This document shows positions 8,649 through 17,666 of a stretch of DNA of 64,000 nucleotides, in pieces (the first letter of the stretch is position 1; each line of letters opens with the position of its first letter). Source of the stretch: JAGQPD01 sp020426865 (GTDB lineage Bacteria > Planctomycetota > Planctomycetia > Pirellulales > Pirellulaceae); NCBI GenBank assembly GCA_041399065.1, contig JAWKTN010000007.1, positions 62,001 through 126,000 on the forward strand. The letters are read 5' to 3'. A model generated the notes under the pieces. It saw only the letters and a program-made list of their open reading frames with translations. It ran no database searches and was not told where the DNA came from. Made by a program: the position numbers and the translations under genes.

Positions 8649-8915
8649 TCACCTCTCGGATCGCGTCAATATCTTTAACGTACAGAGTTGATCGACAAAT
8701 TCGCTCACGTCGCCCAGTGCCGTCGTGCGATCGACATCGAAATGTGCCATCAACAATTCAACGAGATCGTCAATCGTTGTCTTATCATCACATCGATGCC
8801 AAATCAAACTCGCCGTCCCGTTCAACTGGTGAATCCTCTCGCCCGCTGCGTCCAACAGGACAACCTCGCCGTCCACCTCCTGGGCCGATAACTCGTTTCG
8901 ACGCACGTAGTACAT
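8649..8915 (-). CDS. PqqD-like peptide carrier (RiPP recognition element)
   Basis: An 88-residue protein with the PqqD fold pattern: VDGEVVLLDAAGERIHQLNGTASLIWHRC (here residues 15-43), then a helical part TIDDLVELLMAHFDVD. PqqD-like domains bind the leader of a precursor peptide and present it to modifying enzymes. The gene's last bases contain the ribosome binding site of the small peptide, so the two are translationally coupled. The ATG at 8915 was chosen; TTG at 8936 would add seven residues. Together with the kinase and the nucleotidyltransferase it matches the HprK-related cassette seen beside lasso peptides and EPS genes. Confidence 0.85.
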   Translation of the reverse strand: MYYVRRNELSAQEVDGEVVLLDAAGERIHQLNGTASLIWHRCDDKTTIDDLVELLMAHFDVDRTTALGDVSEFVDQLCTLKILTRSER

Positions 8916-9229
8916 AGCAGGTCGGACGCGTATCAAACACCCTTTTCTACCCCATCCCCCAGGGCACCGCAGACCTCCCCGCAGACCTCCCAGGCAACCC
9001 AGGCCCCAACGACGTGACTCATTTTAACATATTCGTCGTCTAGAATACAACCTCTTGGGGGGGACGTAGGCACAAATTGCGGCGGATCCGACCGTTGCCG
9101 CAGGATCTCCACAGTTTCGATCGCGGACAAATGATCTCATGGGGGGGAAGGGTGACCCAGTGGCGCGTTTGCCCAATGCAAAATGGCACCGTGCGACATG
9201 GAAATCGTCGGTCTTGAAGTCAGACGTGA
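8916..9229. other. Intergenic region with a short tandem repeat
   Basis: About 314 nt without a gene. A perfect 12-bp tandem repeat, CCGCAGACCTCC, occupies 8967-8978 and 8979-8990. Two G-runs of seven (near 9057 and 9142) are present. The promoter of the PqqD operon should be in the left part; no clear consensus was seen. Confidence 0.5.
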
Positions 9230-10516
9230 TTAGCCACGTTTGCGAACATCCACGGCAACCAACTCTCCGGCGTTGCTGCGGACATAAATAAATCCATTGG
9301 CCAGAACGGGCATCGCCCAGCTTCGCGAAGAGAGTACCGCAAGACGCCCGCGCTGGTGGAAGCCCCGGGACGCGGCATCGGCCAAGACCAATTGCCCGTC
9401 CTCATCCAGAATAATAAGTGTTCCGGCGGCCACCATTAAGGCTCCGTACGGCGAGAAGCTCTCCTCGCGCCAGACGGTAACGCCATCCTTCAATCGGACG
9501 CACATCAATTGTCCAGCGGCGCGCTCGCTAAGACAATAAGCATGCTCGTCGACAACGACGGCACTATTCATCTTCGTCTCGATGTCGTCGTTAACCCACT
9601 GTTCTTCAGGGTTACCCGACTGCAAGTCAAACAGCGCGCCTCGTGCACGCCGACCGCCGTATCCGGATGAGACGAACAGTTGCTTGCCCACGGCGATAGG
9701 GCTGGAAGCATTGACGTCGTAGTTTGTCTTCCAGGGAATGCGCCAAACTTGCTGGCCGCTGGATACGTCGTGTGCAATCAACGCGCGGGCCTTGAAAACC
9801 AATACCATTTTCACGTTACCAGCTCGGTACGAAATCGGTGTTGCGTAGCCCGCAAGGTCGTTGCCATTTCCCCACAGCAATGTGCCGTCGGATTTGTCCA
9901 GCGCTACGGTCGAATTGCCATCGGCGCCGGTATCCAAAATCACCCGGTTACCGACAACTAAGGGTGATGCCGCATAATCCCAGCTGGAATATCGGCCGCC
10001 GAAGTCGGTCACCAAATGCCGTTTCCACACGAGCTTACCAGTCAGCAGCTCCAGGCAATGCAATTGACCATCGTACGCCAGAACATAGACATTGTTACCA
10101 TCGATCGTCGGTGTGGACGACGTTCCTCCTTCGTAGTTGTGGTCTTTGAATTTGCATGGGTAGCGATACGTCCAAAGTACGTCACCGGTATCGGCGGCCA
10201 GGCACCAGACCGAATCTTGATCGTCCTCATTACCCATTGTGATCAACCGATTCTCAACAACGACGACGCTGGAAGCCCCGATCCCCACCTGCTTCTTCCA
10301 GGCGATGCTGGGGGGGCCATCGCTCCAATCGGACCGCCAATCCGTTTCTGCCGAGCTACCATTTTGTTGCGGGCCGCGAAAGAACGGCCAGTCCGCTGCG
10401 GAAACCGACGAAACACTGACGAACGCCCCAACCAATAGGCCGGCAACGCGCCCAAATTGCTCAACTCGCCTCTCCCTACAACCGGCAAGTAGTACGCGAA
10501 AGGCAAATTGAAACAT
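9230..10516 (-). CDS. PQQ-binding-like beta-propeller protein, exported
   Basis: A 428-residue protein with an N-terminal signal region (AGLLVGAFVSVSSVSAADW) and repeated beta-propeller blades ending in patterns such as GDVLWTYRYP, GKLVWKRHL, GTLLWGNGN and GQQVWRIPW, typical of PQQ-like/BamB-type WD-like repeats. The motif ADWPFFRGPQQNG just after the signal is common in planctomycete propellers of this type. ATG at 10516 was preferred over TTG 10540. It follows the second cytochrome gene by 40 nt and ends a five-gene minus-strand operon. A role as periplasmic scaffold or quinoprotein-like enzyme is possible; no catalytic residues are assignable. Confidence 0.8.
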   Translation of the reverse strand: MFQFAFRVLLAGCRERRVEQFGRVAGLLVGAFVSVSSVSAADWPFFRGPQQNGSSAETDWRSDWSDGPPSIAWKKQVGIGASSVVVVENRLITMGNEDDQDSVWCLAADTGDVLWTYRYPCKFKDHNYEGGTSSTPTIDGNNVYVLAYDGQLHCLELLTGKLVWKRHLVTDFGGRYSSWDYAASPLVVGNRVILDTGADGNSTVALDKSDGTLLWGNGNDLAGYATPISYRAGNVKMVLVFKARALIAHDVSSGQQVWRIPWKTNYDVNASSPIAVGKQLFVSSGYGGRRARGALFDLQSGNPEEQWVNDDIETKMNSAVVVDEHAYCLSERAAGQLMCVRLKDGVTVWREESFSPYGALMVAAGTLIILDEDGQLVLADAASRGFHQRGRLAVLSSRSWAMPVLANGFIYVRSNAGELVAVDVRKRG

Positions 10517-10556
10517 CGTGACGACTCGGAACTTCAACAAGACTATTGAGCTCGGC

Positions 10557-11489
10557 TTAGTTGAGCTGCAGGATTAAGGTAATCAAAGCGTCAATTTCTT
10601 TGCGCGTCAATGTCTTATCGAAACCGGTGGGCATCAACGAGGCCGGGGAGGGGTGAATAACCGCTTGCTCGGCCTCCACGCTAGGATCGCCCGTGTCGAT
10701 CTGACGGATCGACAGGCGATTCTCGGCATCCCTGGTACAGAGCGTCACCAGATGGCCGGATTGGGATAACAGTTGCCCGGTCAGGGCACGGCCATCGGGA
10801 AGCTGAACCACAACGGTTTGATAGGGGGTTTTAATTTCACGATTCGGCTCGAGAATGGACAATTCGATCGCCTGCGGATCGACCAGTCCGACAGCGAACA
10901 ACCCAGGTGCGTTGACGAGTTCGTCGGGCGTACTATAAAAGGAATGGCACTGCAGGCAGGCCCCCTTCTCACGCAGAATTCGCTCCGCCATCTCCATGTC
11001 ATCACGGCGGACGACCGTCGGCGTCATTTGCTTGGTACGCCGGTCCGGAATGGGTAAGGTTCGTATCTCTCGATAATCAGGAAATGCACCTTGCGCGGCG
11101 AGAAAACCGACGATGTTTCGGATCTCATCAGGCGCCAGGTCGGCCGCGACATTGGGCGGCATACCGGGACGGCCGCTCGGCGAAACAAATACTCCCGGCT
11201 CGAGAATCGATTCCAGAATATAGGCCTCCGCCGATTGCTGCGGACGACGCGTGGCTCCCGTCTTGCCGATCTCGAATAGATTTGGGCCGTGATGAGCCGG
11301 AAATCCCTCCTTGGCGAAATGGCACGAGCCGCAATGAGCCCGAAAGGACTCCCGCCCAGCTACCACGTCAATCCCCTGGGTATCGGGCGGTATCGACATC
11401 ACAAAGGTCGTGGCAGCCAAGACAGATAGAGGGATGACGACGGCAAGTCCGACCATCGTCCAACGGCCTTTTGTAGCCATTGTTGGCAT
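10557..11489 (-). CDS. Di-haem cytochrome c, copy B
   Basis: A 310-residue protein with an N-terminal membrane anchor (about 12-32) and two haem-binding sites, CGSCH (about 54-58) and CLQCH near 173. The first domain is followed by HHGPNLFEIG and RPGMPPNV, which supply the distal Met ligand. The start at 11489 shares one base with the stop of the upstream propeller gene (TAATG), indicating coupled translation. It is a clear paralogue of the cytochrome at 13082, sharing HHGPNL, RGMP/RPGMP, ILRDEK/MREK-type segments and the C-terminal LMLRQLN/LILQLN. It probably takes electrons from the paired membrane propeller. Confidence 0.9.
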   Translation of the reverse strand: MPTMATKGRWTMVGLAVVIPLSVLAATTFVMSIPPDTQGIDVVAGRESFRAHCGSCHFAKEGFPAHHGPNLFEIGKTGATRRPQQSAEAYILESILEPGVFVSPSGRPGMPPNVAADLAPDEIRNIVGFLAAQGAFPDYREIRTLPIPDRRTKQMTPTVVRRDDMEMAERILREKGACLQCHSFYSTPDELVNAPGLFAVGLVDPQAIELSILEPNREIKTPYQTVVVQLPDGRALTGQLLSQSGHLVTLCTRDAENRLSIRQIDTGDPSVEAEQAVIHPSPASLMPTGFDKTLTRKEIDALITLILQLN

Positions 11490-12997
11490 TACCGTGTCCC
11501 CCGCACTACTGCCGTTGTTGGCCGAATGGAATATACGTTCTGCGTGTTGCGGGAAATCACGAAAAACTCCCCTTCCGGCGTCACGGCGATGTCCACCGGT
11601 GTCGTGACCGTCGCAAACCGAATCACGTCGGTTACCTTGTACGTGTCGACATCGCGTGCTACTCGCACTTGCCAAATCGCATTCTGCATGAAGTCTGCCA
11701 TGTAAAAACAATCGCGAAATTCGGCGGGAAGTGCCGCGGAAGTGGCGTAGACCAGTCCAAGATAGTTCGATTCCAATTCACCAACGTGAATCGGCCCCCG
11801 AAAACCTTCGCTGACAACCCCTGATTCATGAGGAACCACAAACGGGTGACCGTAATGCTCGCCCAAGGCAACATGATTCAATTCATCGCCGGGGTTTTCA
11901 TCCACGTCATTGTCGGTAAGGAACACTTCGTTGTCGGGCCCGATCGCAATTCCAAAGGGATTGCGAAATCCCCGAGCAAACACTTCCGTCTGAGAAAAAT
12001 CCGCGTTGACTCGCAAGACACAACCTGACCACGGATGCGGATCCAAAGTTCGATTTCCGGCACTACTGACGGTGACAAATAAAGTGCCGTCGTCAGTAAA
12101 GCAAATGCCGTTGTTCTGCTGCATCGTGTCCGGGCCGCGAGCACCTGGTAGCCCTGTCACAATGTCGTCTGCAAATTCGTAGTATCCGTCGTCATTCAGG
12201 TCTTGCAGTCGTGTGACTGCTCCGGTCGCTTCATACGTTACGCTCCCCTTCGACGCACGTGCCGCCACCCCGCTGCGCGATACGAACAGTTCACCGTTAC
12301 GGGCTACCAGGCCATAGGAGCGCATCAACAGCGTGGAATCGGCCACGATCTTTTGCCGGAAAGTGCCCGTTGCCTCGTCACGCTGCAATTCGACAATCGC
12401 TCCGCCAATCGTCCCCCACCGTTCAAAATAGTCGTAGCACACATAGGCTTTCCCGTCCGCTGATGCCGCCACGCGAATTGGCATGAAGTTCAAATCTGCC
12501 ACCTTCTCAATCACGAATTTGTCCGAATGCACCCGGACAGGAGGATCACGCTGAAAACCGGATAGGTCTTTCCAAATAAATGCCTGCGTTCCACCGACCA
12601 CCCCAACGACGGATGCCGGCAACATGGCGGCGACCAGGACTTGCCCCGCTAACGCGTATCGATGCCGTCGGCGGTTCGGTTCCTTAGCACCCTGGCGTTC
12701 AGCTCCCGAACGATCCATCAGCAATCCAAGCCAGACGGTCGCCGCAGAAACACCGATCACCAGCGCGACGACGGCGCTGGAGTCGCGCTGTGCAACCAGT
12801 TGCCGAACAAGCGTTCCGTATGATGTCCCAGGCTTCAAATAGGCCCCGGCAACTGCTGTGGCCACAACGCCCCCCAAGGCCACGACGACGAGGACCAGCG
12901 CGCGACGCCGACGATGCCACATCAACTCCCAGAGCGACGCGAACGCGACCACGAGTGTGTAGCCGGTAAGCAAGATGCAAAGGTCAATGGCTTTCAT
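11489..12997 (-). CDS. Membrane-anchored six-bladed propeller, sorbosone-dehydrogenase type, copy B
   Basis: The 502-residue protein starts with about four transmembrane helices (residues 1-150) and continues into a periplasmic NHL/PQQ-dehydrogenase-like propeller. Diagnostic stretches are MQQNNGICFTDDGTLFV, FARGFRNPFGIAIGPDN, TDNDVDENPGDELNHV and GEHYGHPFV, as in soluble glucose/sorbosone dehydrogenases. The pairing with a di-haem cytochrome and the stop/start overlap suggest a periplasmic oxidation passing electrons to cytochrome c. The paralogue at 14020 has the same layout. The substrate cannot be told from sequence. Confidence 0.85.
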   Translation of the reverse strand: MKAIDLCILLTGYTLVVAFASLWELMWHRRRRALVLVVVALGGVVATAVAGAYLKPGTSYGTLVRQLVAQRDSSAVVALVIGVSAATVWLGLLMDRSGAERQGAKEPNRRRHRYALAGQVLVAAMLPASVVGVVGGTQAFIWKDLSGFQRDPPVRVHSDKFVIEKVADLNFMPIRVAASADGKAYVCYDYFERWGTIGGAIVELQRDEATGTFRQKIVADSTLLMRSYGLVARNGELFVSRSGVAARASKGSVTYEATGAVTRLQDLNDDGYYEFADDIVTGLPGARGPDTMQQNNGICFTDDGTLFVTVSSAGNRTLDPHPWSGCVLRVNADFSQTEVFARGFRNPFGIAIGPDNEVFLTDNDVDENPGDELNHVALGEHYGHPFVVPHESGVVSEGFRGPIHVGELESNYLGLVYATSAALPAEFRDCFYMADFMQNAIWQVRVARDVDTYKVTDVIRFATVTTPVDIAVTPEGEFFVISRNTQNVYSIRPTTAVVRGTR

Positions 12998-13081
12998 CGC
13001 CGAATCGTTCCCATCATTGTATTGTGTCGTCCACGTTCGCTATGAGCAGGTTGTCAGGTCGGGTCGGCGACTGCAATTGTC

Positions 13082-14017
13082 TCAGTTCAGTTGACGGAGC
13101 ATCAGGACGATCGCATTCAATTCCTCGGGTGACAGCTGCTTGTCAAGACCGGCCGGCATCGGCGAGGTGGTCGACATTTGAATGAGCGGGCTGCCAGTGG
13201 GAGTATCGTCGTCGGTCTGGATCTCGGAAATGGGTATAAAATACGGGCTGGCCTCCTGCTTTTCATTGCGCACCAGCAGCAGAACATGATCGTCGTTGCG
13301 TTCGATCAGCTTTCCTGTCACAATTCTACCGTCGGCGCGATGGACAATAACATTATGGTAATAGGGGGCGACAACCTGATCCGGCTGCAGAATGGACTGA
13401 CGAATTGCCTCTTCGGTCAACCCCATGCCGAAGATAATGGGGGCGTTCAATGAATATTCGGCGTTGCGATTCGGAGAATGGCACTTCAGGCATTCTCCTT
13501 TTTCGCGCATCGCGCGCTCAGCTACTTCCATGTCGTGCCGCGTGATCGTGCGGCACGACACATTTTGGCTCAGGTCTGGCACGCCAAGCCGCTCGATTTC
13601 ACGGTAGTTCGGCTCGGCTCCCTGGCTGGCCAGATAGGCCACGATGTTTCGGATGTCACGGTCGGATAGCTCGGCAACAACGTTCTTCGGCATGCCTCGG
13701 CGATTGACAGGGGCGACATAGGCGTCTGGTTGCAGGATCGACTCGAGCAGATACTCGGCAGCGGTCAGACCTGGCTTCCGTGTGGCGGCAAGAGTGCCGA
13801 TATCATGCAGGTTCGGACCGTGATGCGTGGAAATCCCTTTTTCCAGAATGTGACACGCACCGCAGCGGTCGCGAAAAATCGCGCCTCCCGCTTGCGGATC
13901 CACACTTCCGGTAGTCCCGATACCTAAAACCAGGATTGTGATCGCCCATAACCCAACCGGCACGGTGACCGCACCAACATGCGGAAGCAGGCGGTAAACG
14001 TCAAACCGTCGCAACAT
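13082..14017 (-). CDS. Di-haem cytochrome c, copy A
   Basis: A 311-residue protein with an N-terminal membrane anchor followed by CGACH and a second haem site CLKCH. The region HHGPNLHDIG and RRGMPKNV matches the copy-B cytochrome. The start is either ATG 14017 or GTG 14023, the latter overlapping the upstream stop (GTGA); ATG is given here. It lies directly after the copy-A propeller gene, and 84 nt before copy B of the module. Likely electron acceptor of the propeller protein. Confidence 0.9.
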   Translation of the reverse strand: MLRRFDVYRLLPHVGAVTVPVGLWAITILVLGIGTTGSVDPQAGGAIFRDRCGACHILEKGISTHHGPNLHDIGTLAATRKPGLTAAEYLLESILQPDAYVAPVNRRGMPKNVVAELSDRDIRNIVAYLASQGAEPNYREIERLGVPDLSQNVSCRTITRHDMEVAERAMREKGECLKCHSPNRNAEYSLNAPIIFGMGLTEEAIRQSILQPDQVVAPYYHNVIVHRADGRIVTGKLIERNDDHVLLLVRNEKQEASPYFIPISEIQTDDDTPTGSPLIQMSTTSPMPAGLDKQLSPEELNAIVLMLRQLN

Positions 14018-14019
14018 GC

Positions 14020-15492
14020 TCACTGCTCGCGTGGCTTCTTCGGTGAAAGTCGATACAATTGTTTCGCTCGGCGCGAGATTACGTAAAACTCGCCGCTGGC
14101 CGTCGATACAATGTCGACGGGCGACGGAATGTGAGCAAACACGGTGACAGCCGCCGCCCGGTACGTATCCCCCTGGCGCTGCAGTTTCATCTTGAGCACG
14201 CGGTGCAAACGAAAATCGGTGACGAACAAGTGATCACGATATTCCGGGGGAAACGATGCCGAGGTCGGGTAGGTCAATCCCAAGAACACGGATTCACGTT
14301 CGCCAACAACCATGGGGTCGCGAAACCCCTCAGCCTCCACCCCCAATTCTCCTGGGATGACGAACGGGTGCCCGTAATGTCCATCTCGCACGACATGATT
14401 GATCTCGTCCCCAGGATTCTTGTCCACGTCGCTGTCAGTGGCAAACAACTCGCGGTCAGGGCCAAAGGCAATCGTCCAAGGATTACGAAAACCTTTTGCA
14501 AACACCTCGGGCGCGCGGAAATCTGGCGGGTATTTCAAGATCGTACTCCCCCATGGATGGTCGTTCAGCGTTCGATCGGCCGTCGACGCGTTGGTGACAT
14601 ATAAACTCCCATCGTCGTCAAAGAGGATGCCGTTGTTTTGCTGCATCGTGTCCGGCGCACGCATTCCGGGCAGGCCCGTTACGATGTCGTGGGCATATTC
14701 GAAATACCCGTCACCGTCGAGGTCCTTCAATTGAGTGACGGCGCCTGTGTCGGCGTAAGTGACCTCCCCCAACTGCATACGCGGATAAAAGCCGGAACGA
14801 GAAACGTACAAGTCACCTCGCCAGGCAGCCAATCCGTAACAGCGGGCAAGAAACGGAGACTCGACCACCGTCCGCTGTTGAAATCCATCCGTTCCACGGT
14901 CGCGGCCAAATCGCAGGATCGCTCCCCCAACCGCTCCGTGCTTTTTGAAATAGTCAAAACACACAAAGACATTCCCGCTGTCGTCCGCCGCTAATCGCAA
15001 CGGTTCGTCGTCAAGGTTCGCCACCACTTCGATCTGATACTCCGCCCCGGCCACATCGACCGGATATCGCGTGATCCCCAATACGTCCTTCCAAAGGTAC
15101 GCTTGGCCGCCGCCGACCACAACGACGATCGATAGCGTCGACCATAGCACCTCGGACCAACCTACCCCTGACCAATCTGACCCAGATTCGGACGCACGAC
15201 GCCGCGGCATCGCGCCACCCAATATCCACCCTCCCCCGGCAGCGAACCCCATTGCAACTGCAGCAATGGAACTCCAATCCCGCTCGCCGATCAAATACCG
15301 AAACATGTCCAGCAGCCCGTGATGGGGATCCAGCCGTGGAGCTACCCATGAGTTCGCGGGGATCGCACCTAATGCCACAGCCACTACGATCAGCCACTTG
15401 CGGTCACGACAGCGAGACAGCTTCGTCAATGCGCCGAAAGCCACGGTGATGGTAAAACTGCAGAGCAGCAGATATAGATCGAGGGTCTTCAT
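14020..15492 (-). CDS. Membrane-anchored six-bladed propeller, sorbosone-dehydrogenase type, copy A
   Basis: A 490-residue protein with the same order as its paralogue at 11489: a membrane domain of about four helices over the first 140 residues, then a propeller with MQQNNGILFDDDGSLYV, FAKGFRNPWTIAFGPDR, TDSDVDKNPGDEINHV and DGHYGHPFVIPGE. It is the first gene of the operon. The two copies are clearly diverged, so the duplication is old. The protein probably oxidises a carbohydrate-like substrate in the periplasm, or acts as a redox-linked sensor; neither is shown. Confidence 0.85.
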   Translation of the reverse strand: MKTLDLYLLLCSFTITVAFGALTKLSRCRDRKWLIVVAVALGAIPANSWVAPRLDPHHGLLDMFRYLIGERDWSSIAAVAMGFAAGGGWILGGAMPRRRASESGSDWSGVGWSEVLWSTLSIVVVVGGGQAYLWKDVLGITRYPVDVAGAEYQIEVVANLDDEPLRLAADDSGNVFVCFDYFKKHGAVGGAILRFGRDRGTDGFQQRTVVESPFLARCYGLAAWRGDLYVSRSGFYPRMQLGEVTYADTGAVTQLKDLDGDGYFEYAHDIVTGLPGMRAPDTMQQNNGILFDDDGSLYVTNASTADRTLNDHPWGSTILKYPPDFRAPEVFAKGFRNPWTIAFGPDRELFATDSDVDKNPGDEINHVVRDGHYGHPFVIPGELGVEAEGFRDPMVVGERESVFLGLTYPTSASFPPEYRDHLFVTDFRLHRVLKMKLQRQGDTYRAAAVTVFAHIPSPVDIVSTASGEFYVISRRAKQLYRLSPKKPREQ

Positions 15493-16024
15493 CGCACGCG
15501 CTGTTGCGGGAGTTCGGTTAGCGACAGCGATTCGTTGCGGGTGTTACCGACATGTCGCAAAAACTGAAACAACTGTGAAAACATTGATTATGATCCGACG
15601 ATCGCAGGACGTCCACCGCCCGACGATAGCACTCGTGCTGCGACTGCGAATCAAAACTACCCGTTTGGCGGTCGCAGCGATGAGCAACCTGTGCGTTATC
15701 GCACATCGGCTTTAGCGATCGTTGGTCCATGCGATATGTTAACCGTGTTGGTGATGCGAGTGCGAAGGGATTCGAGTATGGCTCGGTTGCAGAGCGAGGG
15801 ATGATGTGGAGCAAGGGGAGAATACGACGGTTGGCAGAGTCAGTTCTTGACCGGTTGGAATCGCCCAATTATCGTCAAACCAGGAGGCTCGCGTTGTCTC
15901 GCGGAGTCGCGCAGCACGCCGTACGACGATGGGCGCAGTTGCAAAAAGGCACCATGCAGCGCATCATCGGTTGCTCAGGCGAGTGCTATAGACCGTGTCC
16001 GGAACAGAGATCGAAGGTGAGTGG
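15493..16024. other. Divergent intergenic region before ribA
   Basis: About 530 nt between the minus-strand cytochrome operon and the plus-strand ribA run. It should hold both promoters. No FMN riboswitch core (the conserved AGGGTGAAATTCC-type block) was found. An open frame of 99 codons at 15729-16028 has no recognisable features and is not called. Confidence 0.4.
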
Positions 16025-16753
16025 ATGAGAACGCCACATGCGTGTCCGACTGGTGAATCGGCGTTGACAGAAAGTGGTTGCCAGCACACCGAGGATCGCA
16101 CGCTACCACTGGTGGCTCGCGTCGACACGGCGCGTTTGCCGACGATATACGGTCAGTTTCAGGCAACGGTCTATCGCGACCGTCATGGTGCCGAACATGT
16201 GGCATTGCAAATGGGGAATCTTGGGCGGGAGCCAGCACCACTGGTACGCATTCATTCGGAGTGTCTCACGGGTGACGCGTTCGGATCCGTACGTTGCGAC
16301 TGTCGCGAGCAATTGGCGGGTGCGTTGTCGCGGATTGCGATGGAAGGGAACGGTCTGCTTGTTTACCTCAGGCAAGAAGGTCGTGGAATTGGACTGGCAA
16401 ACAAGATCCGCGCGTATTCGTTGCAGGATGCAGGACTGGATACCGTTGACGCCAACTTGCATTTGGGGTTTCCCGCGGATAGTCGCAGCTATGCCATCGC
16501 GGCCGAGATCTTGCACGACCTTGGGGTCGAAAGGATCCGTTTGCTAACAAACAACCCACAGAAGATCGAAGATCTGAGGGCAGGCAGGATTCAGGTCGTC
16601 GAGCGGGTATTGCAACGCATCTCACCCCGGCCCGAAAACCAGCAGTACTTGAAGACCAAAGCGGCGAAGTTTGGACATATGTTCGGAGATCTTCTCGCCA
16701 GTCAGGCGATCGATCACGGAACGGAACACTGTGAGGACGCACCGCAGCATTGA
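16025..16753 (+). CDS. ribA: GTP cyclohydrolase II
   Basis: A 242-residue stand-alone GTP cyclohydrolase II, which converts GTP to 2,5-diamino-6-ribosylamino-4(3H)-pyrimidinone 5'-phosphate, formate and pyrophosphate. Zinc ligands Cys 80, 91 and 93 appear in CLTGDAFGSVRCDC, spaced as in E. coli RibA. RQEGRGIGL (117-125) and LTNNP (174-178) are the other signatures. AAGGTGAG before ATG 16025 decides the start over GTG 15995. No fused RibB domain and no lumazine or riboflavin synthase gene follows. It heads a thirteen-gene plus-strand run, followed by a RibD-type reductase, so it probably feeds a specialised pterin or pyrimidine product rather than housekeeping riboflavin. Confidence 0.93.
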   Translation: MRTPHACPTGESALTESGCQHTEDRTLPLVARVDTARLPTIYGQFQATVYRDRHGAEHVALQMGNLGREPAPLVRIHSECLTGDAFGSVRCDCREQLAGALSRIAMEGNGLLVYLRQEGRGIGLANKIRAYSLQDAGLDTVDANLHLGFPADSRSYAIAAEILHDLGVERIRLLTNNPQKIEDLRAGRIQVVERVLQRISPRPENQQYLKTKAAKFGHMFGDLLASQAIDHGTEHCEDAPQH

Positions 16754-16837
16754 CACCGTAGCTTCCACCGACATTGTGAGAACCACGACACCCGAATCCC
16801 ATCTGTCCATTTTTCTCGGGTACATGAGGTCAGCCGC

Positions 16838-17659
16838 ATGAACTATGCCGATCAACCGCCAGCGGCGCATGTCGACATTCTCGAAACGGTCCGCCAGCGA
16901 CTGAATCACGCCCGTACGTACGCGCTAGGTTCGGAGCATCCGTTCGTGACGCTCACGTACGCGCAAAGTCTGGATGGTTGCATTGCCAAGGTTGCCGGCG
17001 AGACGACACGGATCAGCAATTCGCTCACACAACGGATGACGCATCAGCTTCGGGCCATGCACGATGCGATTCTCGTCGGGATCAATACGGTCCTGACCGA
17101 CGACCCGCGGCTGACGGTCCGGCTAACGGCCGGCAACAATCCGCAACCGGTCATTATCGACAGTCGTCTGCGGTGCCCATTGGATGCCCGGTTATTCCAG
17201 GCGTCCGCATGGCGTCCGATCATCGTTGCCAACGAGTTGGCATGTGAGCAGCGCGAGCGGCGTCTGCTTGACATCGGTGCACGTGTCTTTCGCGTCGCTG
17301 CCCACGATAGCGACGGCCGTGTCGACCTAACCGACGCGCTACGGACGCTCGCCGGATTGGGGCACCACAAGGTGATGATCGAAGGGGGCGCCGGCATCAT
17401 TACGAGCGTACTGGCGCAAAGTCTTGCAAATCAGCTGCTGCTCACCATTTCGCCCCGGTTTCTCGGTGGATTGCCCGCATACGAACGAAGCGCATCGGGT
17501 CCCGCTCGCCAGGTGCCTCCACTGTGCAATCTCGAATCTCAGTGGCTCGGAACCGATCTGATTATCCGAGCCGACCTGGCCAACAATGGCGCAACGGTCG
17601 CGCGAGAAACGTGGGAGCATCCCGTATTCACTGACCCTGGCCAACACAAAGAGGCTTAA
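16838..17659 (+). CDS. RibD C-terminal-type reductase (dihydrofolate reductase-like fold)
   Basis: A 273-residue protein matching the reductase half of RibD: FVTLTYAQSLDGCIA (36-50), GINTVLTDDPRLTVR (80-94) and IEGGAGIITSVL near 182. The deaminase half with its zinc motif is absent. Such reductases act on the product of GTP cyclohydrolase II, reducing the ribose side chain with NADPH; archaeal and fungal riboflavin paths use similar stand-alone forms. It lies 84 nt after ribA and 7 nt before the next gene. With ribA but no deaminase or later riboflavin genes nearby, a branch to another heterocycle is plausible. Confidence 0.88.
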   Translation: MNYADQPPAAHVDILETVRQRLNHARTYALGSEHPFVTLTYAQSLDGCIAKVAGETTRISNSLTQRMTHQLRAMHDAILVGINTVLTDDPRLTVRLTAGNNPQPVIIDSRLRCPLDARLFQASAWRPIIVANELACEQRERRLLDIGARVFRVAAHDSDGRVDLTDALRTLAGLGHHKVMIEGGAGIITSVLAQSLANQLLLTISPRFLGGLPAYERSASGPARQVPPLCNLESQWLGTDLIIRADLANNGATVARETWEHPVFTDPGQHKEA

Positions 17660-17666
17660 GGCAATC

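Noticed and set aside
2034..8915. Complete lasso peptide cluster
   Set aside because: No asparagine-synthetase-like cyclase and no transglutaminase-like protease are found, and the peptide tail is unlike a lasso core.
15493..16024. FMN riboswitch upstream of ribA
   Set aside because: The conserved core blocks of the FMN riboswitch are absent.
15729..16028. Open frame of 99 codons before ribA
   Set aside because: No recognisable features, ends inside the ribA start region and lacks a ribosome binding site; probably chance.
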